Notes: generated by a model not told the origin, from the sequence alone. A DNA stretch of 64,000 nt from Candidatus Magnetocorallium paracelense (GCA_029001845.1 JAREWP010000033.1:186001-250000), one strand, 5' to 3'; shown: positions 6,488 through 16,075, counted from the stretch's first letter. Made by a program: numbers and translations.

Positions 6488-9184
6488 ATGTATAATACAG
6501 AAGAGAAGCAGGAAGTGATTAGAAAAAGAGCAGGCGCCTCATTCTTAAGACTCACGCCCTTAACCGTGAAGGTTCTCATTATGGTCGGGCTTGTGGTAAC
6601 ACTGATATGGCCTCTTCTCGATTATTATCAAAGCAAAAGATTGAAAGAAGTCTTTCTCTCCCAACTTTCCAAAAAGCTCAAATATCAGGCTCACCATGGA
6701 AGAATTGAGCTGGATTCATATATTAAAAGATATCATCAGGCAGTTAAGGTATTTACGGTTCTCGAATCGTTTATTGCATATCTCAATTCCATGGAAGGAA
6801 GAGAGGAAGAGGAGCCTCCTCTGATATACGATCAACCTCCCCCCTGGTATCCAAGACGAACAATAGCCCGCTCCTTTGTATTGCCACGATTTGCAATATT
6901 GATTAATGATAGGGGTAAAGTTCTGGAAATCTACAGGACCAGACAGGAAGAAATCCCGGATTCGCTGATAAATCCCGATGCCATCATCCTCCAGTTAAGC
7001 ATTGATCAGAATTACATGACCACTTTAAACGGGCAGCCTTTTTTGTTGACATCAAAGAGAACGGCAGCAACCAAAAGCGGGGAATCTTATGTTCTCATGC
7101 TCGCATCTCCATTGGACCAGGAGTTTCTGGTCAGAGCTCTGGGCCATCATGACCAGGAACAGAGAGTCGCTTTAATAACAGGAGAGAATCCCTACATATT
7201 GGCGAGTAACAATCCCGATAAGCTGACCAAAGGCGCTCTGCTGAACGATCTGGAGGATAAATTCCTTATAGAGGGGAAATCTTTCTTTGACTATGGCTCT
7301 TCGGACCTGATGCTCCAGTTCGTTTCATTTATTCCTTTGGACGAAGTAAGAATCATGACTGAAGAGATGCTCTCCTCAAACAGGCAGCGGAGCGCTGTAG
7401 TCGTTTTTGTGATCGTTGTTGCTCTGCTTCAGATAATGGGATGGATTACTCACAGGATTGCGATCCTGACTAAGCTGGTAATGGGCTTTTCCGAAGAGAT
7501 TCTGGGCAAAAAAATGGAAGGGAACCTGAGAGGGGATAAGCTGTTTATACTTGAGCAGAGATTTTCCGAACTCATTGAAGATGTTATCTCTTCTCGTAAG
7601 GGGATGGAAAAAAAGGCTATCGAACTGCAAAAGGCAAAGGATGAGTTGGAAGATAAAGTGACCGAACGTACTAAGGAGTTAAGCAGTACGAATGTGCAGC
7701 TTCTGACAGAGGTCAGAGAGAGGAAGAAAGCGGAGAGAAAGATAGAATTCAATTATAATGTTCAGCGAGTGATAAGTTCCGTTTTGAGAGTCTCCCTGGA
7801 ACAGACAACTCTTAAAAAACTGCTTGAGCGTACAATCGATTTTATTAAAAGCGTACCGGAGATTTCCTTTAAATCCAACTGCGCCATTTTTATTACAGAT
7901 GAAGGGGGCGACAGAGATGGAGAGAACAACAGACATCTTATTTTAAAGGCTGAAAGCGGTTTTGACTCGTCGTTGATAGAGAAGTGCTCCATTGTACCCT
8001 TTGGAAAATGTTTATGCGGGAAAGCCGCTTTGTCCGGAGAGATTGTATTTGTCGACAGGGTCGATCACAAACACGAACCATTGTCCGATTCCGCGCCCGA
8101 TCACGGCCACTATTGCGTTCCCATTAAATCCGGCGATAATGTAACAGGCGTTATAGCGATATATCTTGAAAAGGGACATATAAGAAATCCAATGGAAGAA
8201 GATTTTCTGCAGTCCCTTGCAGATACGCTTGCAGGTATTATAGAGCGGAAAAGGATCGAAGCCGAACTCAATGCTTCAAACGAACTTTTTCAAACATTGA
8301 TCGATAACATTCCCGACTCCATCTATTTTAAGGATATGGAGAATCGATTTGTGAAGGTAAATCGAGCGAAGGCCGTGAATTCGAGTACAACGATAGATGA
8401 TATGACCGGAAAAACCGATTACGATTATCTTCCCGACGATCAGGCCGAAGGAGCCTTTAAAGACGACGACCTGGTAAAGGAGACCGGTCAACCTATTATA
8501 GATAAGGTGGAACGTATATCGCACAAAGAGGGCATCGAGAAGTGGGTTTCCGTTGTAAAAATACCGTGGTACGGTAAAAATCGGGAGATTATTGGAACAA
8601 TCGGTATTTCCAGGGATATCAGCAAACTCAAAGCTACTGAAGACAAACTCAGAGACAGTGAACAAAAACTGAAATACCTTGCCCACCACGATGCACTGAC
8701 AGGACTCCCCAATCGACTGCTTTTTAATGACAGAATAAAACAGGTTCTTTCCTATTCAAGGAGAAACAACAAGATGTTTGCCGTTATGTTTCTCGATCTC
8801 GACCATTTTAAGGATATTAATGACACTCTCGGCCATGACGCCGGTGACGATTTACTTAAAGAAGTGGCGGAGAGACTCAAAGGATGTGTGCGCGGAAGCG
8901 ATACTGTCGCTCGTCAGGGTGGGGACGAATTTATCGTTCTCCTGATCGATATTAACGGTATCGACGTTGTTAAGCTTGTGGCAGGTAAAATTGTCGAACT
9001 TCTAAGCAAGAGCTTTACTCTAAAAGGAGAAGAGCGTTTTATCTCTACCAGCATCGGGATAAGTGTTTTCCCGGACAACGGTGACGATGTAGAAGAACTG
9101 GTAAAAAAAGCCGATATTGCTCTCTATGATGCAAAGAGCAAGGGAAGAAAGAACTATAAATTTTATAAGGCCGGGGATCGGTGA
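6488..9184 (+). CDS. Membrane-bound sensor diguanylate cyclase (periplasmic sensor, GAF, PAS, GGDEF)
   Basis: 898 residues. TM1 (about 27-46), a ~250-residue extracytoplasmic region of Cache-like length, TM2 (302-320), a HAMP-like/coiled-coil linker (about 321-425), GAF (about 430-590, with PFGKCLCGKAAL), PAS (about 600-715, with DNIPDSIYFKDMENRF) and GGDEF (about 730-895). The active site GGDEF is intact at 811-815, and an RxxD product-inhibition site (R802, D805) lies five residues upstream. It should therefore make c-di-GMP from two GTP with feedback inhibition. No EAL domain. The periplasmic ligand is unknown. Its GAF and PAS are paralogous to those of the kinase at 3156. Confidence 0.92.
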   Translation: MYNTEEKQEVIRKRAGASFLRLTPLTVKVLIMVGLVVTLIWPLLDYYQSKRLKEVFLSQLSKKLKYQAHHGRIELDSYIKRYHQAVKVFTVLESFIAYLNSMEGREEEEPPLIYDQPPPWYPRRTIARSFVLPRFAILINDRGKVLEIYRTRQEEIPDSLINPDAIILQLSIDQNYMTTLNGQPFLLTSKRTAATKSGESYVLMLASPLDQEFLVRALGHHDQEQRVALITGENPYILASNNPDKLTKGALLNDLEDKFLIEGKSFFDYGSSDLMLQFVSFIPLDEVRIMTEEMLSSNRQRSAVVVFVIVVALLQIMGWITHRIAILTKLVMGFSEEILGKKMEGNLRGDKLFILEQRFSELIEDVISSRKGMEKKAIELQKAKDELEDKVTERTKELSSTNVQLLTEVRERKKAERKIEFNYNVQRVISSVLRVSLEQTTLKKLLERTIDFIKSVPEISFKSNCAIFITDEGGDRDGENNRHLILKAESGFDSSLIEKCSIVPFGKCLCGKAALSGEIVFVDRVDHKHEPLSDSAPDHGHYCVPIKSGDNVTGVIAIYLEKGHIRNPMEEDFLQSLADTLAGIIERKRIEAELNASNELFQTLIDNIPDSIYFKDMENRFVKVNRAKAVNSSTTIDDMTGKTDYDYLPDDQAEGAFKDDDLVKETGQPIIDKVERISHKEGIEKWVSVVKIPWYGKNREIIGTIGISRDISKLKATEDKLRDSEQKLKYLAHHDALTGLPNRLLFNDRIKQVLSYSRRNNKMFAVMFLDLDHFKDINDTLGHDAGDDLLKEVAERLKGCVRGSDTVARQGGDEFIVLLIDINGIDVVKLVAGKIVELLSKSFTLKGEERFISTSIGISVFPDNGDDVEELVKKADIALYDAKSKGRKNYKFYKAGDR

Positions 9185-9254
9185 CTCAAGGTTGGAAGTC
9201 GGATAACAATGGTATTGAGTCGGATAAGATAAGCGACCGATTCTGAAACAGCCC

Positions 9255-9405
9255 TAGTGTCGTGTCAAGCCTGATCTGTCATTTCGACCAGAGGGAGAAA
9301 TCTTTAACCCTTGGCTTCTATCTCAGCATTTTAGATTTCTCTCTTCGCTTCGCTACGTTCGAAATGACAGATTGCTTACGTCGATTAATGCTTAACATGA
9401 CACTA
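9255..9405. repeat. Terminal-inverted-repeat element, family G
   Basis: Ends TAGTGTCGTGTCAAG and CTTAACATGACACTA are inverse of each other with two mismatches. Inside, CTGTCATTTCGAC pairs with GTTCGAAATGACAG, and TTTCTC-rich arms pair again. About 151 bp, no coding capacity: MITE-like. It ends two bases from the rfbB stop codon. Confidence 0.75.
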
Positions 9406-9406
9406 T

Positions 9407-10531
9407 CTACCTGTTTTTATATTGCAGATCGATCCACTTCCTGTAAGTACCGTCCATTACAGAACGCCACCACAGCTCATTGTCAAGCATCCACTCTATG
9501 GTTCTGACAATACCTGTATCAAAGGACTCCACAGGCGAGTAACCGAGTTCTCTTTTCGATTTCCCTGGATCTATTGCATATCTTGCATCATGCCCCGGTC
9601 TGTCTTTGACAAAGGTGATCAGGCTCTCCGCCTTAATGCCTCGCCCCGGGGGGGCATCGGGAAAGCGAAAGGACAAAGATTTATCTTTCCTGAATTTATC
9701 GTCTGTTATCCTGCAAATCCGCTTTACAATATCTATGTTCCTCCACTCGTTATTACCGCCAATATTATAAACTTCTCCAACTTCACCCATATTAAGTATC
9801 AGCTCTATAGCACGGCAATGATCCTCGACATAGAGCCAGTCACGAATATTCAGCCCCTCTCCATAGACCGGGATTTCTCTGTTTTCCAGTATGTTAACAA
9901 TTGTCAAAGGGATAAGCTTTTCCGGAAACTGGTAAGGACCGTAATTATTTGAGCAATTACTCATAGTTACCTGAAGACCATAGGTGTGACAGTAAGCACG
10001 CACCAGATGATCGGAGGCGGCTTTAGCCGCTGAATAAGGCGAATTGGGGGCATAGGGGGTTTTTTCCGAAAATGGAGGGTCCGTCGGACCGAGAGAGCCG
10101 TAAACCTCATCAGTGGAAATGTGATGGAACCTGTGAGATGCTTTAAAATCACTGTCCAGCCAGACCGATTTGGCTGCCTTAAGAAGTGTATGAGTGCCGA
10201 TGACATTCGTCTCGATAAATGCGTCCGGTTCATGAATCGCCCTGTCTACATGGGACTCGGCGGCAAAATGGACTATTGTGTCGATTTGTTCCTCTCTAAG
10301 CAATACCATTAACAGGGTGTCATCAAGGATATTGCCGTGAACGAAACGAAAGTTGTTATTGCTAAAAAAAGGTTCAATACCGGCGAGATTCCCTGCATAA
10401 GTAAGAGCGTCTAAAACAACGATCCTCTCATCTGGGTGATGCGTAAGTCTGTGTCGAACAAAGTTGGTCCCGATAAAACCGGCGCCCCCTGTAATCAGCA
10501 GTTTTTTTGAAAAATCTTTTTTCATCGTCAT
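9407..10531 (-). CDS. rfbB: dTDP-glucose 4,6-dehydratase
   Basis: 374 residues, extended short-chain dehydrogenase fold. NAD-binding GGAGFIG at 15-21, catalytic STDEVYG (Asp141, Glu142) and the YxxxK pair Tyr166/Lys170. It converts dTDP-glucose to dTDP-4-keto-6-deoxyglucose for surface polysaccharide (rhamnose-type) precursors. The partners rfbA/C/D are not in the window, so it is an isolated gene here. Slightly longer than the usual ~355 residues through a short N-terminal extension and insertions. Confidence 0.93.
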   Translation of the reverse strand: MTMKKDFSKKLLITGGAGFIGTNFVRHRLTHHPDERIVVLDALTYAGNLAGIEPFFSNNNFRFVHGNILDDTLLMVLLREEQIDTIVHFAAESHVDRAIHEPDAFIETNVIGTHTLLKAAKSVWLDSDFKASHRFHHISTDEVYGSLGPTDPPFSEKTPYAPNSPYSAAKAASDHLVRAYCHTYGLQVTMSNCSNNYGPYQFPEKLIPLTIVNILENREIPVYGEGLNIRDWLYVEDHCRAIELILNMGEVGEVYNIGGNNEWRNIDIVKRICRITDDKFRKDKSLSFRFPDAPPGRGIKAESLITFVKDRPGHDARYAIDPGKSKRELGYSPVESFDTGIVRTIEWMLDNELWWRSVMDGTYRKWIDLQYKNR

Positions 10532-10732
10532 TTTAAAAAAATACTGAAGGTCTCGTTTGAAATAAGTTGTGTAGTTACTAAATATTTAAAGAAAAAAAGA
10601 CAATTATTTTGCTAATATAACAGAAAGACGCTGTTTTTTGCCTTTCTCATTTTCGTGAATTTTACGTCAACCGGAGCCTGAGTAATCGATAATGCTGCAA
10701 GCGGCGAATTCAATGCGGAGCGGACCATCTCA

Positions 10733-11440
10733 ATGGATAGTAACACCAATATCACCGACAGTTTAAGAAGGTTTCCATGCCTTAGTTTTTTAGAAGATAA
10801 CGAGCTTTCCGATTTACGCCAAAGGGCTGTTCAAAGGACGATTAATAAGGGAGATATTCTTTTTACCGAAACTGAACCGGTTAAAAATTTTTATTTAATC
10901 AATAACGGCCTGATAAAGCTTTATAAAAGCTCGATAGAGGGTAAAGAGCTGATAATAAATTTTCTCTCCGGCGGAGATCATTTCTGCCTGCCCTTTAAAA
11001 GAGAGAAGGAGACCAACCTTGTCAGCGCCGTTGCCCTTGAAAAAACGTCTCTTATTTCATTACCGAGCCGTGAGTTGCACAAACTCCTTACAAAAACGCT
11101 TAACGCCACGGGAATAAGGATTATAGAGGGACTTTGCAACAAGATAGGAGCACTTTCCGAGATGGTGGAGGACCTCGCCTTCAGAGACGTGGAAACGAGA
11201 GTCCTGAAGACCATTTTCAGGCTCTGCGAGCAGTCAGGTGACAAAGAAGACGCCATTGTTCTCATGTTAACGCATCAGGATATTGCATCTATGACCGGAA
11301 CGGTTAGAGAGCTGGTCTCCAGGGTGATTTCAAAGTTAAAGAAAGAAAAGATTGTTTTAAGTAGTAATGTCAAAGGATTGAGAATCGATAAGAGAAAACT
11401 GGAATTGTTTTTGTCCGATAAATATCCTGTCGGGATTTAA
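10733..11440 (+). CDS. Crp/Fnr-family transcriptional regulator
   Basis: 235 residues. N-terminal cyclic-nucleotide-binding-like beta barrel (about 15-125), a dimerisation helix, and a C-terminal winged helix whose recognition region reads LTHQDIASMTGTVRELVSRVI. There is no N-terminal four-cysteine cluster, so it is not a classical Fe-S FNR. The phosphate-binding cassette of true cAMP receptors is not evident, so the effector is unknown (NO, redox or another ligand are possible). Convergent with pyrD, with two bases between the stop codons. Confidence 0.85.
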   Translation: MDSNTNITDSLRRFPCLSFLEDNELSDLRQRAVQRTINKGDILFTETEPVKNFYLINNGLIKLYKSSIEGKELIINFLSGGDHFCLPFKREKETNLVSAVALEKTSLISLPSRELHKLLTKTLNATGIRIIEGLCNKIGALSEMVEDLAFRDVETRVLKTIFRLCEQSGDKEDAIVLMLTHQDIASMTGTVRELVSRVISKLKKEKIVLSSNVKGLRIDKRKLELFLSDKYPVGI

Positions 11441-11442
11441 TA

Positions 11443-12522
11443 TTACAATCCTGAACCTGTCGCCTCATGTATCGTTGAAAAACCATGGCGGTCCAACAAT
11501 TCGATAAGCCCCCTGTTTATTCTCTCCACGATACCGGGCCCTTCATAAATCAGCCCTGTATAGATTTGCACAAGGGAGGCTCCCTTTCTGATCTTTTCGA
11601 ATGCGTCTTCAGGGGAAAAAATGCCTCCAAGACCAATGATAAAGGAGTTGTTGAGTTGCCTGTGAGTATAGGCTATTAAATCTGTAGACCTCTCTCTTAT
11701 CGGCTTTCCGCTCAATCCGCCCTTTCCGATTTCCGAAATCTTTTTCGTACATGTGTTAAGATCCTTTCTGGAAGAAGAGGTATTTGAGATAATATATCCT
11801 TTAATACCTTTTGCATCTGCTGTATCGAGAATATCGTCCAGTCTTTTATATGAGATATCAGAGGATATCTTTAAAAACAAAGGCTTTACAGGCAAAAATT
11901 CCTCCTCTGCCTCTTTAAGCGTTGAAAGGAGCTCTTCAAGAGGCTGTTTCTCTTCGAATGTCCTGCCTTCCTCCGTATTGGGGCAACTTATATTAATCGC
12001 CATATAATCACCAATATTGTAGAGCTTTTTAAAAGATTGAAGGAAATCCTCTATCGCCTTGTCTCCTGAGAGAGTTTTATCATTGGTTTTAACGATATTG
12101 ACGCCAAGAGGCGTTTTAAAGCTTTTTTCATTTAACCGCTCATATATTTCATCGGCGCCGTTATTATTAAGTCCCATTCTGTTGATAATGGCGTTGTCCT
12201 CAGGCAGTCTGAAAAGTCTTGTGCCGGGATTACCGGATGACGGTTTTGCCGATATAGAGCCTATCTCTATAAATCCGAAACCCAGGGAGGAAAGAAAGTC
12301 TATGGCAGTTCCGTTTTTATCGAATCCCGCAGCCAGTCCGACAGGATTATCAAATCCGATGCCTGAGACATTTGTATGAAGTCTCTTGTCATGAAAGCCA
12401 AAAAACGATCCCGCCAGGTCCGCAACAACTGTATCGGAAAAAAAATTACCCAAAGTCAATGCATGATCGTGAATGCTTTCGGGATCCAAGGTAAAAAGAA
12501 AATTTCTGATTAATTTATACAT
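11443..12522 (-). CDS. pyrD: Dihydroorotate dehydrogenase, class 2 (quinone-linked)
   Basis: 359 residues with the N-terminal membrane-association helix of class 2 enzymes (YKLIRNFLFTLDPESIHDHA). FMN-barrel motifs: GFDNPVGLAAGFDKNG, GVNIVKTND, NISCPNTEEGR and the C-terminal IGLGGIFSPEDAFEKI...YEGPGIV. It oxidises dihydroorotate to orotate in pyrimidine synthesis, feeding electrons to quinone. The loop residue that is the catalytic Ser in E. coli-type class 2 enzymes (SSPNT) is Cys here (SCPNT), as in class 1 enzymes. No other pyrimidine gene is adjacent. Confidence 0.92.
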   Translation of the reverse strand: MYKLIRNFLFTLDPESIHDHALTLGNFFSDTVVADLAGSFFGFHDKRLHTNVSGIGFDNPVGLAAGFDKNGTAIDFLSSLGFGFIEIGSISAKPSSGNPGTRLFRLPEDNAIINRMGLNNNGADEIYERLNEKSFKTPLGVNIVKTNDKTLSGDKAIEDFLQSFKKLYNIGDYMAINISCPNTEEGRTFEEKQPLEELLSTLKEAEEEFLPVKPLFLKISSDISYKRLDDILDTADAKGIKGYIISNTSSSRKDLNTCTKKISEIGKGGLSGKPIRERSTDLIAYTHRQLNNSFIIGLGGIFSPEDAFEKIRKGASLVQIYTGLIYEGPGIVERINRGLIELLDRHGFSTIHEATGSGL

Positions 12523-12604
12523 GGTTTTTCATTTCAGATTCGTTAAGATAATCAGGAATTAATAAATAGACCTTTTATAGCTCAATGAAATTGAAAAAAA
12601 ATTC

Positions 12605-12771
12605 GTAACTGTTCACTGTGATCTGAGATCAGTTGAAAGTAAAAGGGACTTTTTTTATTGAATTTCACGAGCATTATTGGCGTTTCCACCCTTTTTAGGA
12701 GTTCTTAGCATAAAAAATCAGGCAAATTTCTTTAAAGAGATCACCGATCTCTGAACTCTGTGAACAGTTAC
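12605..12771. repeat. Palindrome-ended intergenic element, family B copy 2
   Basis: Begins GTAACTGTTCACTGTGATC and ends ACTCTGTGAACAGTTAC, its inverse. 167 bp, filling the pyrD/fumarase gap. Best-preserved copy of the family. Confidence 0.8.
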
Positions 12772-12831
12772 AAAGATTCTTTTAATTGCAGCGGATACAT
12801 TGAGGAAATAAAGGAGAGAGGATACCTTTTA

Positions 12832-13680
12832 CTAACTCCAGATGAGTCTTCCCCTTCGTGTCGCCCAACAGGAAAAGGAGATATCGACGAAAAAAGAGGC
12901 GGGATGCCTGTGATTGGCGGCGATCCTGACCCCCAACAGGGTAGAAGCGCCTCCCAGACCTATCGGGCCGATGCCCAGTCGATTGATTTCCTGAAAAAGT
13001 CGCTCTTCAAGCTCTCTCAACTGAGGGACGGGATTTGTCTCAGTGATCTTTTTAAAGAGCTGCTTTTTTGCGAGGACAGCCACCTGATCCTTTGTGGCGC
13101 CTATACCTACACCGAGAATATAAGGCGGACAGGCTTTTCCCTGGGCCTTATGTACAGAGTCGATAATACACTTTCTGACTCCGTCGAGGTCTCTCTCCGC
13201 TTTAAGGTCCAAATCGGGAAGCTTATAAGTCAATCCTGCGTTTTCGCATCCTGCGCCTTTAAGCATTAAATCGATTACCAGTGATGACCCGGCGGATTCT
13301 TCATAATATATGACGGGAAACCCTTCACCTGTATTATTACCGGAATTTTTATCTTCCATTATATCCACGGCGTTGGCCCTGAGAGGAACTTTAACTGTGG
13401 CGTAAGCCGTTGCCTCGCGAACTATCTCGTTTATATCTTTCTGACTAATCCCATTGGGCAGTTTAATCATAAATACAGGCACTCCCGTGTCCTGGCACAC
13501 CGGTTTATTCGTTTTTCTGGCCTTTGTAATATTTTCAAGAATAATGCTCAGAGAGTTAAAAGCTCTTGAATCGGGAGATTCCAAAGTTAAGGCGTTTTTC
13601 AGCGAATTTTCCACATCAGGCGGTATTGAAGTGGCGACCTTCTTATAAAGTTCAATTATACCGTCTCGTAGTTTAAGCAT
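12832..13680 (-). CDS. Class I fumarate hydratase, alpha subunit (N-terminal half type)
   Basis: 282 residues, the usual size of the separate alpha subunit of two-subunit Fe-S fumarase/L(+)-tartrate dehydratase. Three cysteines in the conserved contexts KPVCQDTG (Cys62), GAGCENAG (Cys145) and KACPPYILGVGIG (Cys184) are the [4Fe-4S] ligands. The C-terminal GLGGASTLLGV...ANHRHPASFFVDISFSCWA is typical. It catalyses fumarate/malate interconversion together with a beta subunit, but none is adjacent: the gene stands alone between repeats. The 3' end may have been separated from its partner by rearrangement. Confidence 0.85.
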   Translation of the reverse strand: MLKLRDGIIELYKKVATSIPPDVENSLKNALTLESPDSRAFNSLSIILENITKARKTNKPVCQDTGVPVFMIKLPNGISQKDINEIVREATAYATVKVPLRANAVDIMEDKNSGNNTGEGFPVIYYEESAGSSLVIDLMLKGAGCENAGLTYKLPDLDLKAERDLDGVRKCIIDSVHKAQGKACPPYILGVGIGATKDQVAVLAKKQLFKKITETNPVPQLRELEERLFQEINRLGIGPIGLGGASTLLGVRIAANHRHPASFFVDISFSCWATRRGRLIWS

Positions 13681-13737
13681 AACTATTTATGTATCTGTTT
13701 ATTGAGCTTTGTGGTCAGAACTCGGTTAACAGATAAA

Positions 13738-13868
13738 GAGTACTTTTGTATAATAGTTACCCGGACATGGTATTCAAGACATCGGTTTAAATTCGGTTTA
13801 AATAAGGTCATTTAAAAGTACTTGAGACATACATTTAAAGAGACCTCCGATCCTTGTGAGCGGGTAAG
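13738..13868. repeat. Degenerate palindromic element related to family B
   Basis: GAGTACTTTT and AAAAGTACTTG form an inner inverted pair. The right end GACCTCCGATCCTTGTGAGC resembles the inverted end of family B. A short tandem TCGGTTTAAAT duplication is inside. It lies between the divergent fumarase and hemL genes. Confidence 0.45.
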
Positions 13869-13895
13869 ATTATTTTAACAGATTGCAGGGCTTTT

Positions 13896-13925
13896 TTGAC
13901 AATAACAAAGATAATATGGTAAATT
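13896..13925 (+). promoter_or_regulatory. Candidate promoter for hemL
   Basis: A perfect TTGACA at 13896, then an 18-base spacer and TAAATT. The -10 match is weak. About 60 bases upstream of the hemL ATG. Confidence 0.3.
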
Positions 13926-13987
13926 TTTAAAACTTTAATATTTTACAGCAACAAAAAAACATAAAAAAATGAGGGGAAGAGGGGAAT

Positions 13988-15268
13988 ATGAGTAATAAAT
14001 CCCGGAAACTTTTTGAAGAAGCCTGCGCAGTAATTCCCGGTGGCGTAAACAGTCCTGTAAGGGCCTTTAAGGCTGTTGGCGGAAATCCCGTTTTTATTGA
14101 AAAAGCGGAGGGATCGAAAATTTACGATGTCGATGGCAAAGAATACATAGACTACGTACTCTCATGGGGACCTCTTATTTTAGGCCATTCTCATCCCAAC
14201 GTTCAGGCGGCCTTACAGAAAGCTCTGGAAAAGGGAACAAGTTACGGCGCGAGTACTGCTCTTGAAACGGAACTGGCAAGAATGATTTTGAATGCCTGTC
14301 CATCAATGGATAAGGTAAGAATGGTTAACTCCGGTACGGAAGCCGTGATGAGCGCAATAAGGGCAGCCAGAGCATATACAAAGAGAGACAAAATAATTAA
14401 GTTCGAAGGATGTTATCACGGGCACGCAGACGGATTGTTGGCAAAAGCAGGTTCCGGTGCGGCGACTCTCGGTATTCCCACAAGTCCCGGCGTACCTGAA
14501 TCATACGCGAAAAATACTCTCACATTATCTTTTAATGATTTAGAAGCACTTAACTCCCTTGTAGAAGAAGAGAGTGAAAGTATCGCCTGCGTAATAACGG
14601 AACCTGCAGCAGGTAATATGGGATGCGTTCTTCCTGAAACAGGCTTTCTCGAAGGATTGAGAGCTTTAACGGAAAAACACGGTATCGTACTGATTTTCGA
14701 TGAAGTAATGACCGGCTTCAGGGTGGCCTACGGAGGCGCGCAGGAAGCATACGGCATTAAACCGGATATGACATGTTTGGGAAAAATAATAGGAGGGGGC
14801 CTTCCGGTAGGCGCTTATGGCGGAAAGGAAGATATCATGTCCATGATAGCTCCCGAAGGTCCGGTGTATCAGGCCGGAACCCTGTCCGGCAATCCCCTTG
14901 CCATGACTGCCGGTATCGAGACATTGAAAGTACTTTCAGAGGAAGGGACATACGAAAATCTCAATAATAAAACCGATATGCTTACCGAGGGGCTAAGGGA
15001 CGCCGCAAAAAGGGCGAATGTAAAATCGAAACTATACAGCCTGGGTTCAATGTTCTGCAGCTATTTCACCGATAAGGAAATAGTCGATTTCAAATCCGCT
15101 CAACAATCGGATACCGAAACATTTGCAAGATATTTTCAGGGAATGCTCGAAAGGGGAATCTACATCGCTCCATCCCAATTCGAAGCAGGCTTTCTCTCTA
15201 TACAACACACCGCGAAAGACATTGAAAAGACCATATCCTCTTCTTACGATGTCCTGAAAACCCTGTAA
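13988..15268 (+). CDS. hemL: Glutamate-1-semialdehyde 2,1-aminomutase
   Basis: 426 residues, full length. PLP-dependent class III aminotransferase fold with FDEVMTGFR and the Schiff-base lysine in [14 protein letters not shown] (Lys266); N-terminal [16 protein letters not shown] is diagnostic. It converts glutamate-1-semialdehyde to 5-aminolevulinate, the first committed tetrapyrrole precursor of the C5 pathway, which also feeds the cobalamin route represented by cbiE. A purine-rich GAGGGGAAGAGGGG ribosome-binding site precedes the ATG. Single-gene unit. Confidence 0.96.
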   Translation: MSNKSRKLFEEACAVIPGGVNSPVRAFKAVGGNPVFIEKAEGSKIYDVDGKEYIDYVLSWGPLILGHSHPNVQAALQKALEKGTSYGASTALETELARMILNACPSMDKVRMVNSGTEAVMSAIRAARAYTKRDKIIKFEGCYHGHADGLLAKAGSGAATLGIPTSPGVPESYAKNTLTLSFNDLEALNSLVEEESESIACVITEPAAGNMGCVLPETGFLEGLRALTEKHGIVLIFDEVMTGFRVAYGGAQEAYGIKPDMTCLGKIIGGGLPVGAYGGKEDIMSMIAPEGPVYQAGTLSGNPLAMTAGIETLKVLSEEGTYENLNNKTDMLTEGLRDAAKRANVKSKLYSLGSMFCSYFTDKEIVDFKSAQQSDTETFARYFQGMLERGIYIAPSQFEAGFLSIQHTAKDIEKTISSSYDVLKTL

Positions 15269-15441
15269 TTCCTCTTGTAAATCTTCTTTTACCTTACACC
15301 AAAGATGATAATTACCATGGGATTGTGCTTTTTTGATTATGCTATAATCTGGTATAATAAATCTTGGCATACGTCGTGTTTAAAAAGTATTTAGACATAT
15401 ATCAATAATCAAACCCCTTTTTATAGAGCCGGGAGGTAAAA

Positions 15442-16002
15442 ATGGATTCAAAAGTCAATGTGGTTTTGGGTATGGACTGCTTAAACGTCGATTGTCCGGG
15501 AGATGACGGAGATAGAAGTAAGTGCTGTATGGCCTTTGTAGAACTGGAAAACGGCTCCTACGCCGTGGGCGCCGGTCTTGGCGATGTGGGGCTGGATCTG
15601 CAAGACTACTCCCAATCCTGCCCAAAGAGTTATAAAGAAATCAGATTTTATAACAACTATTCCGAAGCGCTCGAGGCTTGGGATAACTACGTTTTGGACA
15701 GAATGAACGATGGCACGTCTCAGAAAAGCGATACAACGGCCAAGGCTGTTGCTCCTGCCACACCCCATGAGGAAGAGATTACGATTAAATGCCGAGCATG
15801 TAAGAAAAAACTCTCTGTCTCAAAAGATCATATAGATGAAATGATCAAAGCCTGCAAAAAGGACATCAGTTGCGATGACTGTGACAAACACTGTCATGTC
15901 GTTGTCGTCATGGCCTGTGATAAGTGCAAGAGTGTTACCATGAGCAATGTGGCGGATATTTTATTCAGAGAATACGGAGCCGAGGCGATTGGCTTAAAAT
16001 AA
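15442..16002 (+). CDS. Cysteine-rich hypothetical protein with zinc-ribbon-like C-terminus
   Basis: 186 residues, unrecognised. The N-terminal domain (about 1-85) has cysteines in MDCLNVDCPGD and KCCMAF. A low-complexity linker follows (about 86-110). The C-terminal part has paired cysteines CRAC, CDDCDKHC and CDKC, spaced as in metal-binding ribbons. No signal peptide. A clear GGGAGG ribosome-binding site precedes the ATG. Function unknown; zinc or Fe-S binding is an inference from the cysteine pattern. Confidence 0.65.
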   Translation: MDSKVNVVLGMDCLNVDCPGDDGDRSKCCMAFVELENGSYAVGAGLGDVGLDLQDYSQSCPKSYKEIRFYNNYSEALEAWDNYVLDRMNDGTSQKSDTTAKAVAPATPHEEEITIKCRACKKKLSVSKDHIDEMIKACKKDISCDDCDKHCHVVVVMACDKCKSVTMSNVADILFREYGAEAIGLK

Positions 16003-16006
16003 GAGA

Positions 16007-16040
16007 GTGTTCACAGAGGTCAGGGATCGGCAGACGGTTA
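16007..16040. repeat. Single end of family B element
   Basis: GTGTTCACAGAGGTCAGGGATCGGCAG matches the terminal part of the family B repeats at 2033 and 12605. No second end is seen, so this is a partial copy immediately after the 15442 gene. Confidence 0.5.
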
Positions 16041-16075
16041 CATATGTCACATTCAATACCATTAACCCTAAAAAA

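Noticed and set aside
9422-9952. 176-codon open frame on the plus strand
   Set aside because: It lies wholly antisense to rfbB, whose motifs are intact. No ribosome-binding site and no recognisable product.
12760-13269. 169-codon open frame on the plus strand
   Set aside because: Antisense to the fumarase alpha gene and partly inside a repeat; the amino-acid composition looks like a shadow frame.
13790-13812. Possible CRISPR-like direct repeats (TCGGTTTAAAT twice)
   Set aside because: Only two short adjacent units without spacers; a simple tandem duplication.
15325-15365. Promoter with two TATAAT boxes upstream of the 15442 gene
   Set aside because: TATAAT occurs twice, but no -35 element lies at acceptable spacing; too weak to annotate.
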